A stretch of DNA of 64,000 nucleotides, taken from assembly GCF_000786205.1 (NCBI RefSeq), contig NZ_JROH01000001.1, positions 1 to 64,000 of the forward strand. The letters run 5' to 3'. Of the stretch, positions 8,356 through 17,292 are shown in pieces. Position numbers and translations under genes: made by a program. The notes under the pieces were generated by a model. That model was not told where the DNA came from. It was given only the letters and a program-made list of their open reading frames with translations, and ran no database searches. Each line of letters starts with the position of its first letter. Position 1 is the stretch's first letter. Source of the stretch: Sphingomonas sp. 37zxx. Lineage in GTDB: Bacteria; Pseudomonadota; Alphaproteobacteria; Sphingomonadales; Sphingomonadaceae.

Positions 8356-9833
8356 TGAAGACCGCAGCGGTGATCGGCGCAGGCTTTGGTGGCCTCGCTC
8401 TCGCCATCCGCCTCCAGGCGGCCGGCGTCCAGACGACCATTTTCGAAGGCCGCGACAAGCCCGGCGGCCGTGCCTATTATTGGGAAAAGGACGGCTTCGT
8501 CTTCGACGGCGGCCCAACCGTCATCACCGCGCCTGAAGCGTTGCAGGAGCTGTGGGCGCTGTCGGGCCACAACATGGCCGATGACGTCACGCTGGCGCCG
8601 GTGCTGCCCTTTTATCGGCTCAACTGGGTCGATGGCACCAATTTCGATTACACCAATGACGATGCGGTGCTGAAGGCAGAGATCGCCAAGCTCGATCCCG
8701 CCGACATCGCGGGCTACGCCAAGTTCCTCGAATATTCGGCGGGCGTGTATGAAGAGGGCTATGTGAAGCTCGGCTCGACCGCGTTCCTCGATTTCGCCTC
8801 GATGCTGAAGGCTGCGCCCGCGCTTGCCAAATATCAGGCCTGGCGCTCGGTCTATTCGATCGTTTCGGGCTTTGTGAAGAACGAGAAGCTGCGCCAGGCG
8901 CTGTCGTTCCACACGCTGCTGGTCGGCGGCGACCCCACCAAGACATCGAGCATCTATGCGCTGATCCACAAGCTCGAGCGCGACGGCGGCGTCTGGTTCG
9001 CGATGGGCGGCACCAACAAGCTGATCGGGGGCATGGTCCGCCATTTCGAGCGGCTCGGCGGCGAAGTGCGGCTCGACGATCCGGTGGCGAGCATCGACAC
9101 GCTGGGCGACAGGGTCACCGGCGTGACGACGCAAAAGGGCTATCACCTCGACGTCGATGCCTGTGCGTCGAACGGCGACATCATTCACAGCTATCGCGAA
9201 TTACTGAAAGGTTCGCGCAGCGCGCAGCGCACCGCGCAGAAGCTGGAGAAAAAGAAATACTCGCCCTCGCTGTTCGTGGTGCATTTCGGCATCAAGGGCA
9301 CGTGGCCGGGCATTCCGCACCACATGATCCTGTTCGGGCCGCGCTATAAGGAACTGCTCGCCGACATTTACGATCATGGCGTGCTGTCGGAGGATTTCTC
9401 GCTCTATCTGCACCACCCGACCGTCACCGATCCGTCGATGGCACCCGAGGGGCATTCGACCTTCTACGCGCTCGCCCCGGTCCCGCATCGCGGCAAATTC
9501 CCCGCCGATTGGGACGAGATCGCGCCGATCCTCGAAAAGCGGATTCTCGATGAAATCGGTCGGCGGCTGATTCCCGACATCCATGAGCGGATCGTCACCA
9601 AGTTCAGCTACACGCCAAAGGATTTCAGCGACGATCTGAACGCGCACCTGGGCAGCGCCTTCTCGCTCGAACCGCTGCTGACCCAAAGCGCCTATTTCCG
9701 CGCGCATAATCGCGACGACAACATTCCCAACATGTATTTCGTCGGGGCAGGCACGCATCCGGGCGCGGGCATCCCCGGCGTGATCGGCAGCGCCAAGGCA
9801 ACGGCCAAGCTGATGCTGGACGATCGCGGGTGA
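8355..9833 (+). CDS. crtI: Phytoene desaturase
   Basis: CrtI desaturates phytoene, normally in four steps, to lycopene. The 492-residue protein begins with KTAAVIGAGFGGLALAIRLQ, the FAD-binding loop, followed by KPGGRAYYW, and ends with the bacterial CrtI signature GAGTHPGAGIPGVIGSAKAT. I chose GTG 8355, which overlaps the crtY stop and has GGGAGA about 8 nt upstream; the frame is open upstream but antisense-like and without family similarity. The next gene starts inside the last codons (GTGA overlap at 9830). The gene is expected to act between CrtB and CrtY. Confidence 0.96.
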   Translation: MKTAAVIGAGFGGLALAIRLQAAGVQTTIFEGRDKPGGRAYYWEKDGFVFDGGPTVITAPEALQELWALSGHNMADDVTLAPVLPFYRLNWVDGTNFDYTNDDAVLKAEIAKLDPADIAGYAKFLEYSAGVYEEGYVKLGSTAFLDFASMLKAAPALAKYQAWRSVYSIVSGFVKNEKLRQALSFHTLLVGGDPTKTSSIYALIHKLERDGGVWFAMGGTNKLIGGMVRHFERLGGEVRLDDPVASIDTLGDRVTGVTTQKGYHLDVDACASNGDIIHSYRELLKGSRSAQRTAQKLEKKKYSPSLFVVHFGIKGTWPGIPHHMILFGPRYKELLADIYDHGVLSEDFSLYLHHPTVTDPSMAPEGHSTFYALAPVPHRGKFPADWDEIAPILEKRILDEIGRRLIPDIHERIVTKFSYTPKDFSDDLNAHLGSAFSLEPLLTQSAYFRAHNRDDNIPNMYFVGAGTHPGAGIPGVIGSAKATAKLMLDDRG

Positions 9834-10411
9834 AACGACTTGCCATTTATTGCGGGTCGGCCACCCCGGCCGACCCGGTCTATATCGAATGCGCGCGACA
9901 TGTCGGCCACACCCTCGCCGAACGCGGCATCGGCGTGGTCTATGGCGGCGGTCGCCTGGGGCTGATGGGTGCGGTCGCCGATGCCGCGCTCGAAGCCGGC
10001 GGCGAAGTGATCGGGGTAATCCCCGAGGCATTGGTCAATGCCGAGGTCGCGCATCGCGGCCTCACCGCGCTCGAAACCGTGACGACGATGCACGAGCGAA
10101 AGGCGCGCTTCACCGAATTGGCCGACGGCTTCGTCACCATCCCCGGCGGCACCGGCACAATGGACGAATTATGGGAAGCGATGAGCTGGTCGCAGCTTGG
10201 CTATCATTCGGACCCGGTCGGGCTGCTCAACGCGGCGGGCTATTACGACCATCTGATCGCGTTCGTCGATCAGATGGCAGCCACCGGATTCCTGCGCCCG
10301 CAGCACCGCGACATCCTGATCGTCGAGGACGACCTCTCGCGGCTGCTCGACAAGATGGCGGCCTATGCGCCGCATACCCCGATCTTCCGGATGTCGCGCG
10401 AACAGCTTTGA
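9830..10411 (+). CDS. LOG-family protein (TIGR00730, nucleotide 5'-monophosphate phosphoribohydrolase type)
   Basis: The 193-residue Rossmann-fold protein carries VVYGGGRLGLMG and the catalytic LOG signature PGGTGTMDELWEAMSW (P-G-G-x-G-T-x-x-E), with M-H-E-R-K-A just before it. Characterised members hydrolyse cytokinin riboside or other nucleoside 5'-monophosphates to free base plus ribose 5-phosphate. GTG 9830 overlaps the crtI stop, so it is co-translated inside the carotenoid cluster, although no carotenoid step needs this chemistry. The association may be incidental or reflect a local operon rearrangement. The stop is followed by a REP-like palindrome that separates it from crtB. Confidence 0.9.
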   Translation: MKRLAIYCGSATPADPVYIECARHVGHTLAERGIGVVYGGGRLGLMGAVADAALEAGGEVIGVIPEALVNAEVAHRGLTALETVTTMHERKARFTELADGFVTIPGGTGTMDELWEAMSWSQLGYHSDPVGLLNAAGYYDHLIAFVDQMAATGFLRPQHRDILIVEDDLSRLLDKMAAYAPHTPIFRMSREQL

Positions 10412-10418
10412 CCCCGAT

Positions 10419-10489
10419 CCGTTCGTGCTGAGCTTGTCGAAGCACCGTTCTTCTTTATTCCGGCACTTCGACAAGCTCAGTGCGAACGG
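10419..10489. repeat. REP-like palindrome inside the crt cluster
   Basis: Two arms of about 29 bp beginning CCGTTCG and containing CTGAGCTTGTCGAAG face each other around a short centre. They differ at four positions. This core is a familiar dispersed intergenic repeat of sphingomonads. Here it lies between the LOG-family gene and crtB and would form a strong RNA hairpin in the operon message. Confidence 0.85.
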
Positions 10490-10500
10490 AATTTAGGCCA

Positions 10501-11445
10501 GTGACCCACCCCCTGCCCGCGCGCGCCGCGATCGTCGCCACCGCGCAGCAATCGATCGCGCGCGGATCGAAAAGCTTCGCCGCCGCGTCGCGATTATTCG
10601 ATCGCCCCACCCGCGAGCGCGCCTGGCTGCTCTATGCCTGGTGCCGCGCGTGCGACGACCTGGCCGACGGGCAGGATCACGGCCACGGCATGCAGATCGT
10701 CGCCGACCCGCAGGCGCGACTCGCCGAAATCCGCGCCAAGACCGATGCCGCCTTTGCCGGGCAATGGGTGGGCGACCCAGCCTTCGACGCGCTGCGAATC
10801 GTCGCTGGCGAAACCGGCATGCCCAAACGCTTCGCCGATGACGTCGTGGCGGGTTTCCAGCTCGATGCCGATGACTGGCGTCCGCGCAGCGAAGCCGATC
10901 TCTATCGCTATTGTTACCATGTCGCCGGCGTCGTCGGCTGCATGATGGCGGTGGTGATGGGGGTCGATCCCGCCGACGACGCCACGCTCGACCGCGCCTG
11001 CGACCTCGGCCTGGCGTTCCAACTGGCCAACATCGCCCGCGATATCGAGGAGGATGACCGCGTCGGCCGCTGCTATCTGCCGGTCGAATGGCTGGTCGAA
11101 ATGGACATCCCGCCGGGCCAGCACATGAAGCCGCATTTTCGCCAGCGGCTGGCAGTGCTGTCGCGCCGCCTGGCCGAACGCGCTGAACTCCATGAGGCAA
11201 GCGCGCGGGTCGGCACCAAGGCGCTGTCCTTCCGCTCGGCCTGGGCGGTGCTGGCGGCGGCTGGCATCTATGGCGACATTGCGCGCCGCGTGGCGCAGCG
11301 CGGCGAACAGGCATGGGACAACCGGGTCACGACTTCGGGCCGCGAAAAGCTCGGCTGGATCGCCCGCAGTTTCCAGCAGGCGCGCAGCCGCCACGCCTGT
11401 CCCGAAACCCCGCGCGATCCGGCGCTATGGACTCGCCCGCGCTGA
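10501..11445 (+). CDS. crtB: Phytoene synthase
   Basis: CrtB condenses two geranylgeranyl diphosphates to phytoene. The aspartate-rich motifs are present: C-R-A-C-D-D-L-A-D near the N-terminus and N-I-A-R-D-I-E-E-D later, followed by GRCYLPVEWL. The protein is about 314 residues, the usual size for squalene/phytoene synthases. I chose GTG 10501 (THPLPARAAIVATAQQSI), because the earlier in-frame GTG 10480 lies inside the preceding palindrome. No crtE was found in the window, so the substrate must come from a gene elsewhere. Likely co-transcribed with crtY and crtI despite the intervening hairpin. Confidence 0.95.
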   Translation: MTHPLPARAAIVATAQQSIARGSKSFAAASRLFDRPTRERAWLLYAWCRACDDLADGQDHGHGMQIVADPQARLAEIRAKTDAAFAGQWVGDPAFDALRIVAGETGMPKRFADDVVAGFQLDADDWRPRSEADLYRYCYHVAGVVGCMMAVVMGVDPADDATLDRACDLGLAFQLANIARDIEEDDRVGRCYLPVEWLVEMDIPPGQHMKPHFRQRLAVLSRRLAERAELHEASARVGTKALSFRSAWAVLAAAGIYGDIARRVAQRGEQAWDNRVTTSGREKLGWIARSFQQARSRHACPETPRDPALWTRPR

Positions 11446-11454
11446 AACGAGCGC

Positions 11455-12921
11455 TTAACCAGGGAGGGCAGGAGCAGAACCCCGCCGCTCACGCAAAGCC
11501 GCCGCCAGCGCCCATGCATCCGCCACCCGAATATCGCGCACCGATGGCCCGTCGAGAATCGCGCCGCCCGCGCTATCGGGATTCAGCGTCGCCACCCCCA
11601 GCCGCCGTTGCAGCCAGCTACGGCTGATCGTCACGACCTGCACGTTATGCACCGGCACGATCCATTGCTTGCGCGCCAGCACCCCGCGCTGCACGAACAG
11701 CGTGTCGCCCGACAGGCCATAGCGATGATAGCGGCGGCGCAGCAATGCTACCGCCAGCACCGGCACCAACAGCGGCATCGCCGCCAGCACCGGCAAAGCA
11801 ACGAACCCGCCGATGCCGATCGCCACCGCCGGCAGCCCGACATGGCGAAGCGCCGCGCGCCACACATGCCCGCGCGACACTCGCGTCAATTCGGCGGGAT
11901 CGGCGCGCACCATGCCCAGCGGTTCAAGCAGCCGATCGACCTCGGCATCGCGGGCAAACGGCGCGACTTCGGGCGTACCCGCCTCGCCCTCGCCCCCCAT
12001 CGTCTGCAATTTCAGCCGCGACCAGCCCAGCCGCCGCCGCACCCAGCCGGTGTCGATCACCGCCAATTGCACCCGGCGAAGCGCGATCACGACTTCGCTA
12101 TGCGTCAGCAGCCCGCGCGATCGGCGATAGCGCCCATCCTCGTCACGCACGGTAAAGCCGAAATCGCGCAGCCCCGTGCGTATCAGCCCGGCGATCACCC
12201 CAAGCGGCAGGATCACGCCCGCCGCCGCAATCCAGGCGCTTGGGGTCCATCCAGCAGTCATTCCCGCGCGCGAGAACATCTGCCGCCAAAATGATCCCTT
12301 GGTGTAATCGAACCCCAGCCAATCGTCGAAATATTGCAACGCGCCGAACATCACGCCCAGCCACACCAGCGAGAAGTTGAACAACCCCCACAGCAAGACG
12401 CGCGGCACCCCCATCGCGAAGACGATCGGCGAAGCCTCGGCGCTCACGACCGGCGTCGGATCGACCGCCACCCCGCGCCGCCGGATCACTTCGCGCAACC
12501 GATGCGCCTCGCCCAGCGACACGCTGTCGAGCTCGCCTTCGTCCTCGCCCGATCCGCCGGTTTCGAGCTTCACCTTGGCCAGCCCGAACACCCGCGCCAG
12601 CAAGTTGCGCTCAATATCGACGTCAAGCACGCGCTCGAACGGAATGGTGCGCCGATTGCGGCTGAGCAGCCCGCTTTCGATCACCACCGAATCGCCGGTC
12701 AGCGTGTAGGTGAAACGCCGCCACGCCAGCCATTTGAACAGGCCGGTGACCAACGTCGCGGCCAGCGCCATGCCGACGACATAACCCCAGGGAAATTCCG
12801 ACGTCACCGCCAGGATCGCTGGCAGACCGAGCAAGGTCGACGGTGCCTGGCGCAACATGCCCAGCAACACCGTCCCGGGATGCAGCCGCCGCGGCGCGTC
12901 TGGGGTCAGCACCCCGCTCAC
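11455..12921 (-). CDS. PH-domain membrane protein (YdbT-like, bPH2)
   Basis: The 488-residue protein alternates hydrophobic pairs (for example LLGLPAILAVTSEF and VGMALAATLVTGLF) with three bacterial PH (DUF304/bPH2) domains. The PH repeats can be seen as RRFTYTLTGDSVVIESGLLS, GFTVRDEDGRYRRSRGLL and RYHRYGLSGDTLFVQRGVLA. This is the architecture of Bacillus YdbT, whose function is poorly defined. The GTG at 12919-12921 overlaps the TGA of the upstream YdbS-like gene, so I start there. The longer open frame to 13173 is only an overlap. It faces crtB head-on, with nine bases between stops. Confidence 0.88.
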   Translation of the reverse strand: MSGVLTPDAPRRLHPGTVLLGMLRQAPSTLLGLPAILAVTSEFPWGYVVGMALAATLVTGLFKWLAWRRFTYTLTGDSVVIESGLLSRNRRTIPFERVLDVDIERNLLARVFGLAKVKLETGGSGEDEGELDSVSLGEAHRLREVIRRRGVAVDPTPVVSAEASPIVFAMGVPRVLLWGLFNFSLVWLGVMFGALQYFDDWLGFDYTKGSFWRQMFSRAGMTAGWTPSAWIAAAGVILPLGVIAGLIRTGLRDFGFTVRDEDGRYRRSRGLLTHSEVVIALRRVQLAVIDTGWVRRRLGWSRLKLQTMGGEGEAGTPEVAPFARDAEVDRLLEPLGMVRADPAELTRVSRGHVWRAALRHVGLPAVAIGIGGFVALPVLAAMPLLVPVLAVALLRRRYHRYGLSGDTLFVQRGVLARKQWIVPVHNVQVVTISRSWLQRRLGVATLNPDSAGGAILDGPSVRDIRVADAWALAAALRERRGSAPALPG

Positions 12922-13400
12922 CAGGGTTCGGCGCGAATATGCTCGCGAATCGTGTCGCGCAGTTGCTCGGCGGTGGCGCGGGTGATGCCCGGCAATTCGA
13001 CCGTGGCGTGCGCGGTACCCGCGGTATGCACGATCAGCCGCGCGACCCCGCAGGCGCGCTCGATTGGCCCCTGCGCGACGTCGAGATGCTGGACGCGGCT
13101 GAGCGGCACGATCGTATGCATTTGCGTCCACACGCCCCAGGCGACGTGCAACTCGTCCTCCGCCAGCGCCCACCCCCAGGCAGCAAATCGCCGCGCCGGC
13201 GCAATCGCGACGATCCAGGCGACCAGCGGCAAGGCGACCAGCGGCAACACCCAGCCGGGCCAGTCCAGTTGCACGAACAGCGCGGTGCCGATGCCGCCGC
13301 TGGCAATCAGCAGCGCCAATCCAGGCACGATCGCATGCAGGTGCATCACCCGGCGCTGGCCAGGTTCGAGCGGGGTCAGCGTAACGGGAGCCAGGTGCAT
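12918..13400 (-). CDS. PH-domain membrane protein (YdbS-like, DUF304)
   Basis: The 160-residue protein has two transmembrane segments (about residues 24-60: IVPGLALLIASGGIGTALFV and VLPLVALPLVAWIVAIA). A single bPH2 domain follows, with LAEDELHVAWGVWTQMHTIV and L-S-R-V-Q-H-L-D-V. YdbS- and YdbT-like proteins are nearly always encoded as a pair and are expected to work as one membrane complex. The gene overlaps its partner by four bases. Its upstream region carries a palindromic repeat. Confidence 0.88.
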   Translation of the reverse strand: MHLAPVTLTPLEPGQRRVMHLHAIVPGLALLIASGGIGTALFVQLDWPGWVLPLVALPLVAWIVAIAPARRFAAWGWALAEDELHVAWGVWTQMHTIVPLSRVQHLDVAQGPIERACGVARLIVHTAGTAHATVELPGITRATAEQLRDTIREHIRAEPW

Positions 13401-13845
13401 TATCCCACTATGCCACGCGGCGCGGCACGCTCAACCGAAATCCCTTGGCCATCCTAAAGCCGTCACCCTACCCTACCACCGTCACCCCAGCAAAAGCTGG
13501 GGTCCAGTGCAGCAAACGGTGGCCTCGCGATCGCAACAGACCCCAACCTTCGCCGGGGTGACGAAGCTAGGTCGTCAACCGCAGCAAGCGGCCTGTCGGC
13601 TTCCGCCCCAATCTCGGTCGTTCCGTCGCCCCCGTCGTCGTCCCGAAGCCGGCCGTCCGAGCGCTACCTCGGCATTCCATAACTCCATCTCTAACCGCCT
13701 GTTTTGGGAAAGCACAATTGGGAACGGGTTTTGAGAAAACGGGCATGGTCGTTTTATGGGCTTCGCTGCTTTTGCGCGCGAGCGGCCGGTTTTGGTCACC
13801 AGACGTTCGTTTTCGGGAACGCCGGCTGACAGCTTATCGCTGTCG
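13401..13845. other. 445-bp intergenic region without a gene
   Basis: I see no gene. The region holds the palindrome at 13480-13563 and the 3' flank of the glutathione S-transferase gene. The part from about 13690 to 13840 is less GC-rich than the surroundings. Confidence 0.5.
13480..13563. repeat. Palindromic repeat of the CACCCC/GGGGTG type
   Basis: The outer arms CGTCACCCC and GGGGTGACG enclose two inner hairpins: ACCCCAGCAAAAGCTGGGGT at 13484-13503, and a GACCCCAACC...CGCCGGGGT half near the other end. This is a common design of dispersed intergenic repeats in sphingomonads. It is a different family from the CCCTCCC palindromes. Confidence 0.75.
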
Positions 13846-14511
13846 TCAGCCCCGTTCGGGCAGCTCGAAAATCGGGATCACACTTTCTTCGGCTTGGCCG
13901 GCTGCGAACCATTCCACCACCCACGGATGGGCCAGAAGCATCTGGTAATAGGAGGATGCCTCGGGCGTAGGCTCGATCGCATATGTCTGGAAACGAGCCG
14001 CTACCGGAGCGAACATGATGTCGGCAGCGCAGAATTGCCCGAATAGCCACGGCCCATCGGCATAACTTCCTGCCGTCGCCCAGATCGCGCAGACGCGGGC
14101 AATGTCAGCCCGTACATCATCATCGATCGCTGGCAGGCGGTTGCGGCCTCGCGTATTGACCGGCATCGCATTTCTCAGCGGGTTCAAGCTGGAATGGACC
14201 TCTCCGGCGTAGCTGCGCGCTCTCGCACGTCGATCGGGGTCGCAAGGCCAGATGACCGGGTTTGCCTCTTGCAGCGTTTCCGTGATCGCCAGCGTATCCC
14301 AGATGGGAATGCCATCATCGATCAGGACGGGAACGAGTCCGGTCTCTCCTCCCAAATCTTCAACGGCCTTCCGTGATCCGCTCTCGTACAACGGCACAAC
14401 TGTTTCGGCGAAGTCCACCTCGGCCAAACGCATCAACAACCAAGCCCGCATCGACCATGATGAGTAATTTTTGTTGCCAATGACCAGTGTGTAGCTCACC
14501 GCCGCCCCCAT
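13846..14511 (-). CDS. Glutathione S-transferase family protein
   Basis: The 221-residue protein starts with a thioredoxin-like GST N-domain: YTLVIGNKNYSSWSMRAWLL with the S-S-W-S-M-R-A-W region that holds the catalytic Ser. It continues with LVPVLIDDGIPIWDTLAITE, the conserved cis-Pro and E-T (here I-T-E) glutathione-binding motif. The C-domain is helical, with FGQFCAADIMFAPVAARF. It is typical of the stand-alone soluble GSTs numerous in sphingomonads; the substrate is unknown. I chose ATG 14511; ATG 14520 and GTG 14499 are alternatives. Base composition is slightly lower in GC than in neighbours. Confidence 0.88.
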   Translation of the reverse strand: MGAAVSYTLVIGNKNYSSWSMRAWLLMRLAEVDFAETVVPLYESGSRKAVEDLGGETGLVPVLIDDGIPIWDTLAITETLQEANPVIWPCDPDRRARARSYAGEVHSSLNPLRNAMPVNTRGRNRLPAIDDDVRADIARVCAIWATAGSYADGPWLFGQFCAADIMFAPVAARFQTYAIEPTPEASSYYQMLLAHPWVVEWFAAGQAEESVIPIFELPERG

Positions 14512-14662
14512 AGTGCCCAAGCCGCTTTATAGTCTAACGGCGGACACCTCGCCAGCATACGCATCGCAGGCTTCGCTTTCTCAAAACTTGATCCCGATCG
14601 AGACAGGGATCTACCGAAAACGCCCAATTGCGGTCGTCACTCGGCTGCGGCATAAATGTGAT

Positions 14663-14998
14663 ATGTCGAAGCATGGATACGACCAGCTCATGCATGTAGT
14701 GTGCGTCGAGTGGGGTTTTTGCGGTTGCATAAAGCACAAGCAGCAGCTGCACGTGGATCAGCTTATACCATCCGAAGGGTTGGTCAGAGCAGATCAATTC
14801 GTCGAGTGGGTCTTCCTCGCAGACGACATGAACCCGAACACAGACCCGGAACGATGGAGCCGGCAGAAGGCGGCAATTCGCACCGCGTTCATTGAGCATA
14901 TGGGCGGGGACGCTGTTGATGCCTCACGGCTTCGCTGGAGCGACGTACCAGACCAACCGAAAAAGCCTGATGGGAAGTTCCGCGGTCGGCTCAGCTAA
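14663..14998 (+). CDS. Hypothetical protein, 111 residues
   Basis: I do not recognise this family with certainty. The product reads SKHGYDQLMHVVCVEWGFCG followed by I-K-H-K-Q-Q-L-H-V, then FVEWVFLADDMNPNTDPERW, and ends with a helix (KAAIRTAFIEHMG) and LRWSDV. It is rich in Trp, His and Asp, has no signal peptide or membrane segment, and looks like a folded small domain. ATG 14663 is preferred, since the earlier in-frame ATG 14513 overlaps the start of the divergent GST gene. Codon use is less extreme than in the core genes, so it may be acquired. Confidence 0.6.
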   Translation: MSKHGYDQLMHVVCVEWGFCGCIKHKQQLHVDQLIPSEGLVRADQFVEWVFLADDMNPNTDPERWSRQKAAIRTAFIEHMGGDAVDASRLRWSDVPDQPKKPDGKFRGRLS

Positions 14999-15336
14999 CG
15001 GCAGCAATCCACCAGGCCCCGCCATTCCCGAAACTCGATCCCTTTGGGGAAAGACCGGCGGACTCGGAATGGCAGCTCACGGCTATCGCTATCGCGAAAG
15101 ACGCCAGTCGCCCAATCCCCGCAATCCCGTCCACCACACCGGCGCGGCCCCGACACCGCCAACCGAACCGCTGTCCTACAAGCCCCCGCTTTGATACGCA
15201 CGCCGCATGAACACGCTCCTCTCCCCCTCCGCCCGCATCGCGTCTCGTGCCGCGGAAGAGGCGAATCCAGGGGGGACGTAGTGTAGCTTTTGTAGCTTTC
15301 CGAGGTCCCGGGACCGGTCGTTTACACGTTCCCCAT
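14999..15336. other. 338-bp intergenic region without a recognised gene
   Basis: The region lies between two converging genes. A 24-codon frame (ATG 15207 to TAG 15281) is open but shows no ribosome binding site or recognisable product. I see no tRNA, clear terminator or repeat. Confidence 0.4.
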
Positions 15337-16914
15337 CTACCCCGAACGCCCCAACGCCTCCGCAATCAACCCCCGCGTATTCGCAACCCCGTACAACGCA
15401 ACGAAGCTCCCCATGCGCGGCCCCTGACTGGTCCCCAGCAGCGTCTCGTACAGCGCCTTGAACCAGTCGCGCAGATTGTCGAAGCCGCCTGTCTTGCCGA
15501 TCTCATAGACGATGTTCTGAATGTCCTCGGCCGAAGCTCCGGCGGGCAACGCCGCCAGTTCGGCATCGAGCCGCTCGAGCGCCGCGACCTCGACGCCCTC
15601 GGGCGCGCGCCGCACCGGCTTCTCGGCCACGTCGCGCGTATACGCGATCGCATGGTCGATCAGCCGGTCGAGCGCGGGATAGCGCGCAGCCGATGCATCG
15701 GGGACATAATTGGCGAGATAGCCCCACACTTGGTCCTTGGTCGTCTCCCCCATCACCCCAACCAGGTTGAGCAGCAGGCCGAAAGTGACCGGCAGCGTCT
15801 CGGCAGGCGGCGGGCCGCCATGGATGTGGTGCACCGGATTGCCCAGCCGCTGCTCGACCGGCTGGTCGGCATAAGCGGCGCGGAATTGCCAATATTCGTC
15901 GATCGCACGCGGGATGACGCCAAGGTGCAACTGCTTGGCCTTTTTCGGCTCGCGATAGGCATAGAAGGCCAGGCTCTCGGGCGGGCCATAGCTCAGCCAT
16001 TGATCGAGGCTCAGGCCATTGCCCTTCGACTTCGAAATCTTCTGCCCCAGTTCGTCGAGGAACATCTCGTAATTAAACCCCTCGGGCGGCCGCGCGCCCA
16101 GCACCCGCGCGATCTTCGAGCTTTGCACCACCGAATCGATCAGATCCTTGCCCGACATTTCGTAATCGACGCCCAGCGCGACCCAGCGCATCGCCCAATC
16201 GACCTTCCACTGCAGCTTGGCCCCGCCGCCCAGCACCGATTGCTCGATCCGCTGGCCTTCATCCTCGAACGCGACGATTCCCGCCTCGGCATCGACCACC
16301 TCGACCGGCACCTGCAGCACCACGCCGCTGGTCGGGCTGATCGGCAGGATCGGCGAATAGGTCGCGCGCCGCTCGGCCCCCAGCGTCGGCAGCATCACGT
16401 CCATGATCGCGGCATAATGGCGCAGCACCCCGCGCAGCGCGTCGTCAAACTGCCCGCCGCGATAATAGTCTGTCGACGAGGCGAATTCATATTCGAAGCC
16501 GAAGCCGTCGAGGAACGAGCGCAGCATCGCATTGTTGTGGTGCGCGAAGCTTTCGAACTTCTCGAACGGGTCGGGCACCTGCGTCAGCGGCTTGCCCAGA
16601 TGCTCGGTCAGCATCGCGCGGTTGGGTACATTGTCGGGCACCTTGCGAAGCCCGTCCATATCGTCGCTGAACGCCAGCAGCCGCGTCGGCTGGTCGCTGA
16701 GTTCGGCAAAGGCGCGCCGCACCATCGTCGTTCGCAGCACTTCGTTGAAGGTGCCGATATGCGGCAGGCCCGACGGGCCATAGCCGGTTTCGAACAGCAC
16801 CGGCGCGCCGCCGGGCTTGCCATCGGGATAGCGCTTCAGAAGCTTGCGCGCCTCTTCATAGGGCCAGGCCTTGGAAACGAGAGCGGCGTCGCGGATGCTG
16901 TTGATGTCGATCAT
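15337..16914 (-). CDS. lysK: Lysyl-tRNA synthetase, class I
   Basis: This 525-residue enzyme charges tRNA-Lys. It is the class I form found in archaea, spirochaetes and many alphaproteobacteria rather than the class II LysS. Evidence is the HIGH-type motif P-S-G-L-P-H-I-G-T-F-N-E near residue 47, the KMSKS-type motif K-I-S-K-S-K-G-N-G near residue 285, and the N-terminal DAALVSKAWPYEEARKLLKR. ATG 16914 begins MIDINSIRD; the open frame to 17064 is not coding-like. The protein has the length normal for the family. It is a single-gene unit as far as can be seen. Confidence 0.95.
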   Translation of the reverse strand: MIDINSIRDAALVSKAWPYEEARKLLKRYPDGKPGGAPVLFETGYGPSGLPHIGTFNEVLRTTMVRRAFAELSDQPTRLLAFSDDMDGLRKVPDNVPNRAMLTEHLGKPLTQVPDPFEKFESFAHHNNAMLRSFLDGFGFEYEFASSTDYYRGGQFDDALRGVLRHYAAIMDVMLPTLGAERRATYSPILPISPTSGVVLQVPVEVVDAEAGIVAFEDEGQRIEQSVLGGGAKLQWKVDWAMRWVALGVDYEMSGKDLIDSVVQSSKIARVLGARPPEGFNYEMFLDELGQKISKSKGNGLSLDQWLSYGPPESLAFYAYREPKKAKQLHLGVIPRAIDEYWQFRAAYADQPVEQRLGNPVHHIHGGPPPAETLPVTFGLLLNLVGVMGETTKDQVWGYLANYVPDASAARYPALDRLIDHAIAYTRDVAEKPVRRAPEGVEVAALERLDAELAALPAGASAEDIQNIVYEIGKTGGFDNLRDWFKALYETLLGTSQGPRMGSFVALYGVANTRGLIAEALGRSG

Positions 16915-17292
16915 GCTGGGCGATCTAGCGCCCGATGGCGTTCCCGACAAATCCAGAGCATGGCGGCAAGGGCTGAGACTCATTGATGAGGGCGTTGTAA
17001 GGAAATTTTGGTCGGCGGAGCGGCTACCCCAAGGCATGTCCTGAGCGTGTCTAAGGGGTAGCATGGACAGGAAACATCATGTTGTCGCTCACGCCAATGG
17101 CCGTCGGCCCCAGCGACTTTATCGGGGCATCGATTAAAGTCGCTGCCGACCGTCGGGAGACGATCGCCGCCGGGATAGGCCGGTTTCTCAACTATCATGA
17201 CCAAGTGAATAGCCGGCAACGAAGCTTTGCATGCTGTGCTCTATCGCTTCACCGCCAAGCGCTTTAGACGTCCTCCCTCTTAAGGAGGACCG
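16915..17292. other. 378-bp divergent intergenic region
   Basis: The region separates lysK from a divergent flavoprotein gene. It contains a long hairpin at 17103-17150, and AAGGAGG at 17282-17288 just before the ATG at 17293. No gene is seen. Part of the sequence is less GC-rich and could carry both promoters. Confidence 0.5.
17103..17150. repeat. Long imperfect hairpin upstream of the flavoprotein gene
   Basis: CAGCGACTTTA at 17111-17121 pairs perfectly with TAAAGTCGCTG at 17135-17145. The inner TCG/CGA extends the stem past one bulged base, and outer GTCGGC/GCCGAC add further pairing. The hairpin lies about 140 bp before the ATG at 17293 and is not followed by a T-tract, so it could be an operator-like site or a small repeat. 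Confidence 0.6.

Noticed and set aside
15247-16986. 579-codon open frame opposite lysK
   Set aside because: lysK has both class I synthetase motifs in the other strand; the frame reads as a low-complexity His/Arg/Gln-rich shadow.
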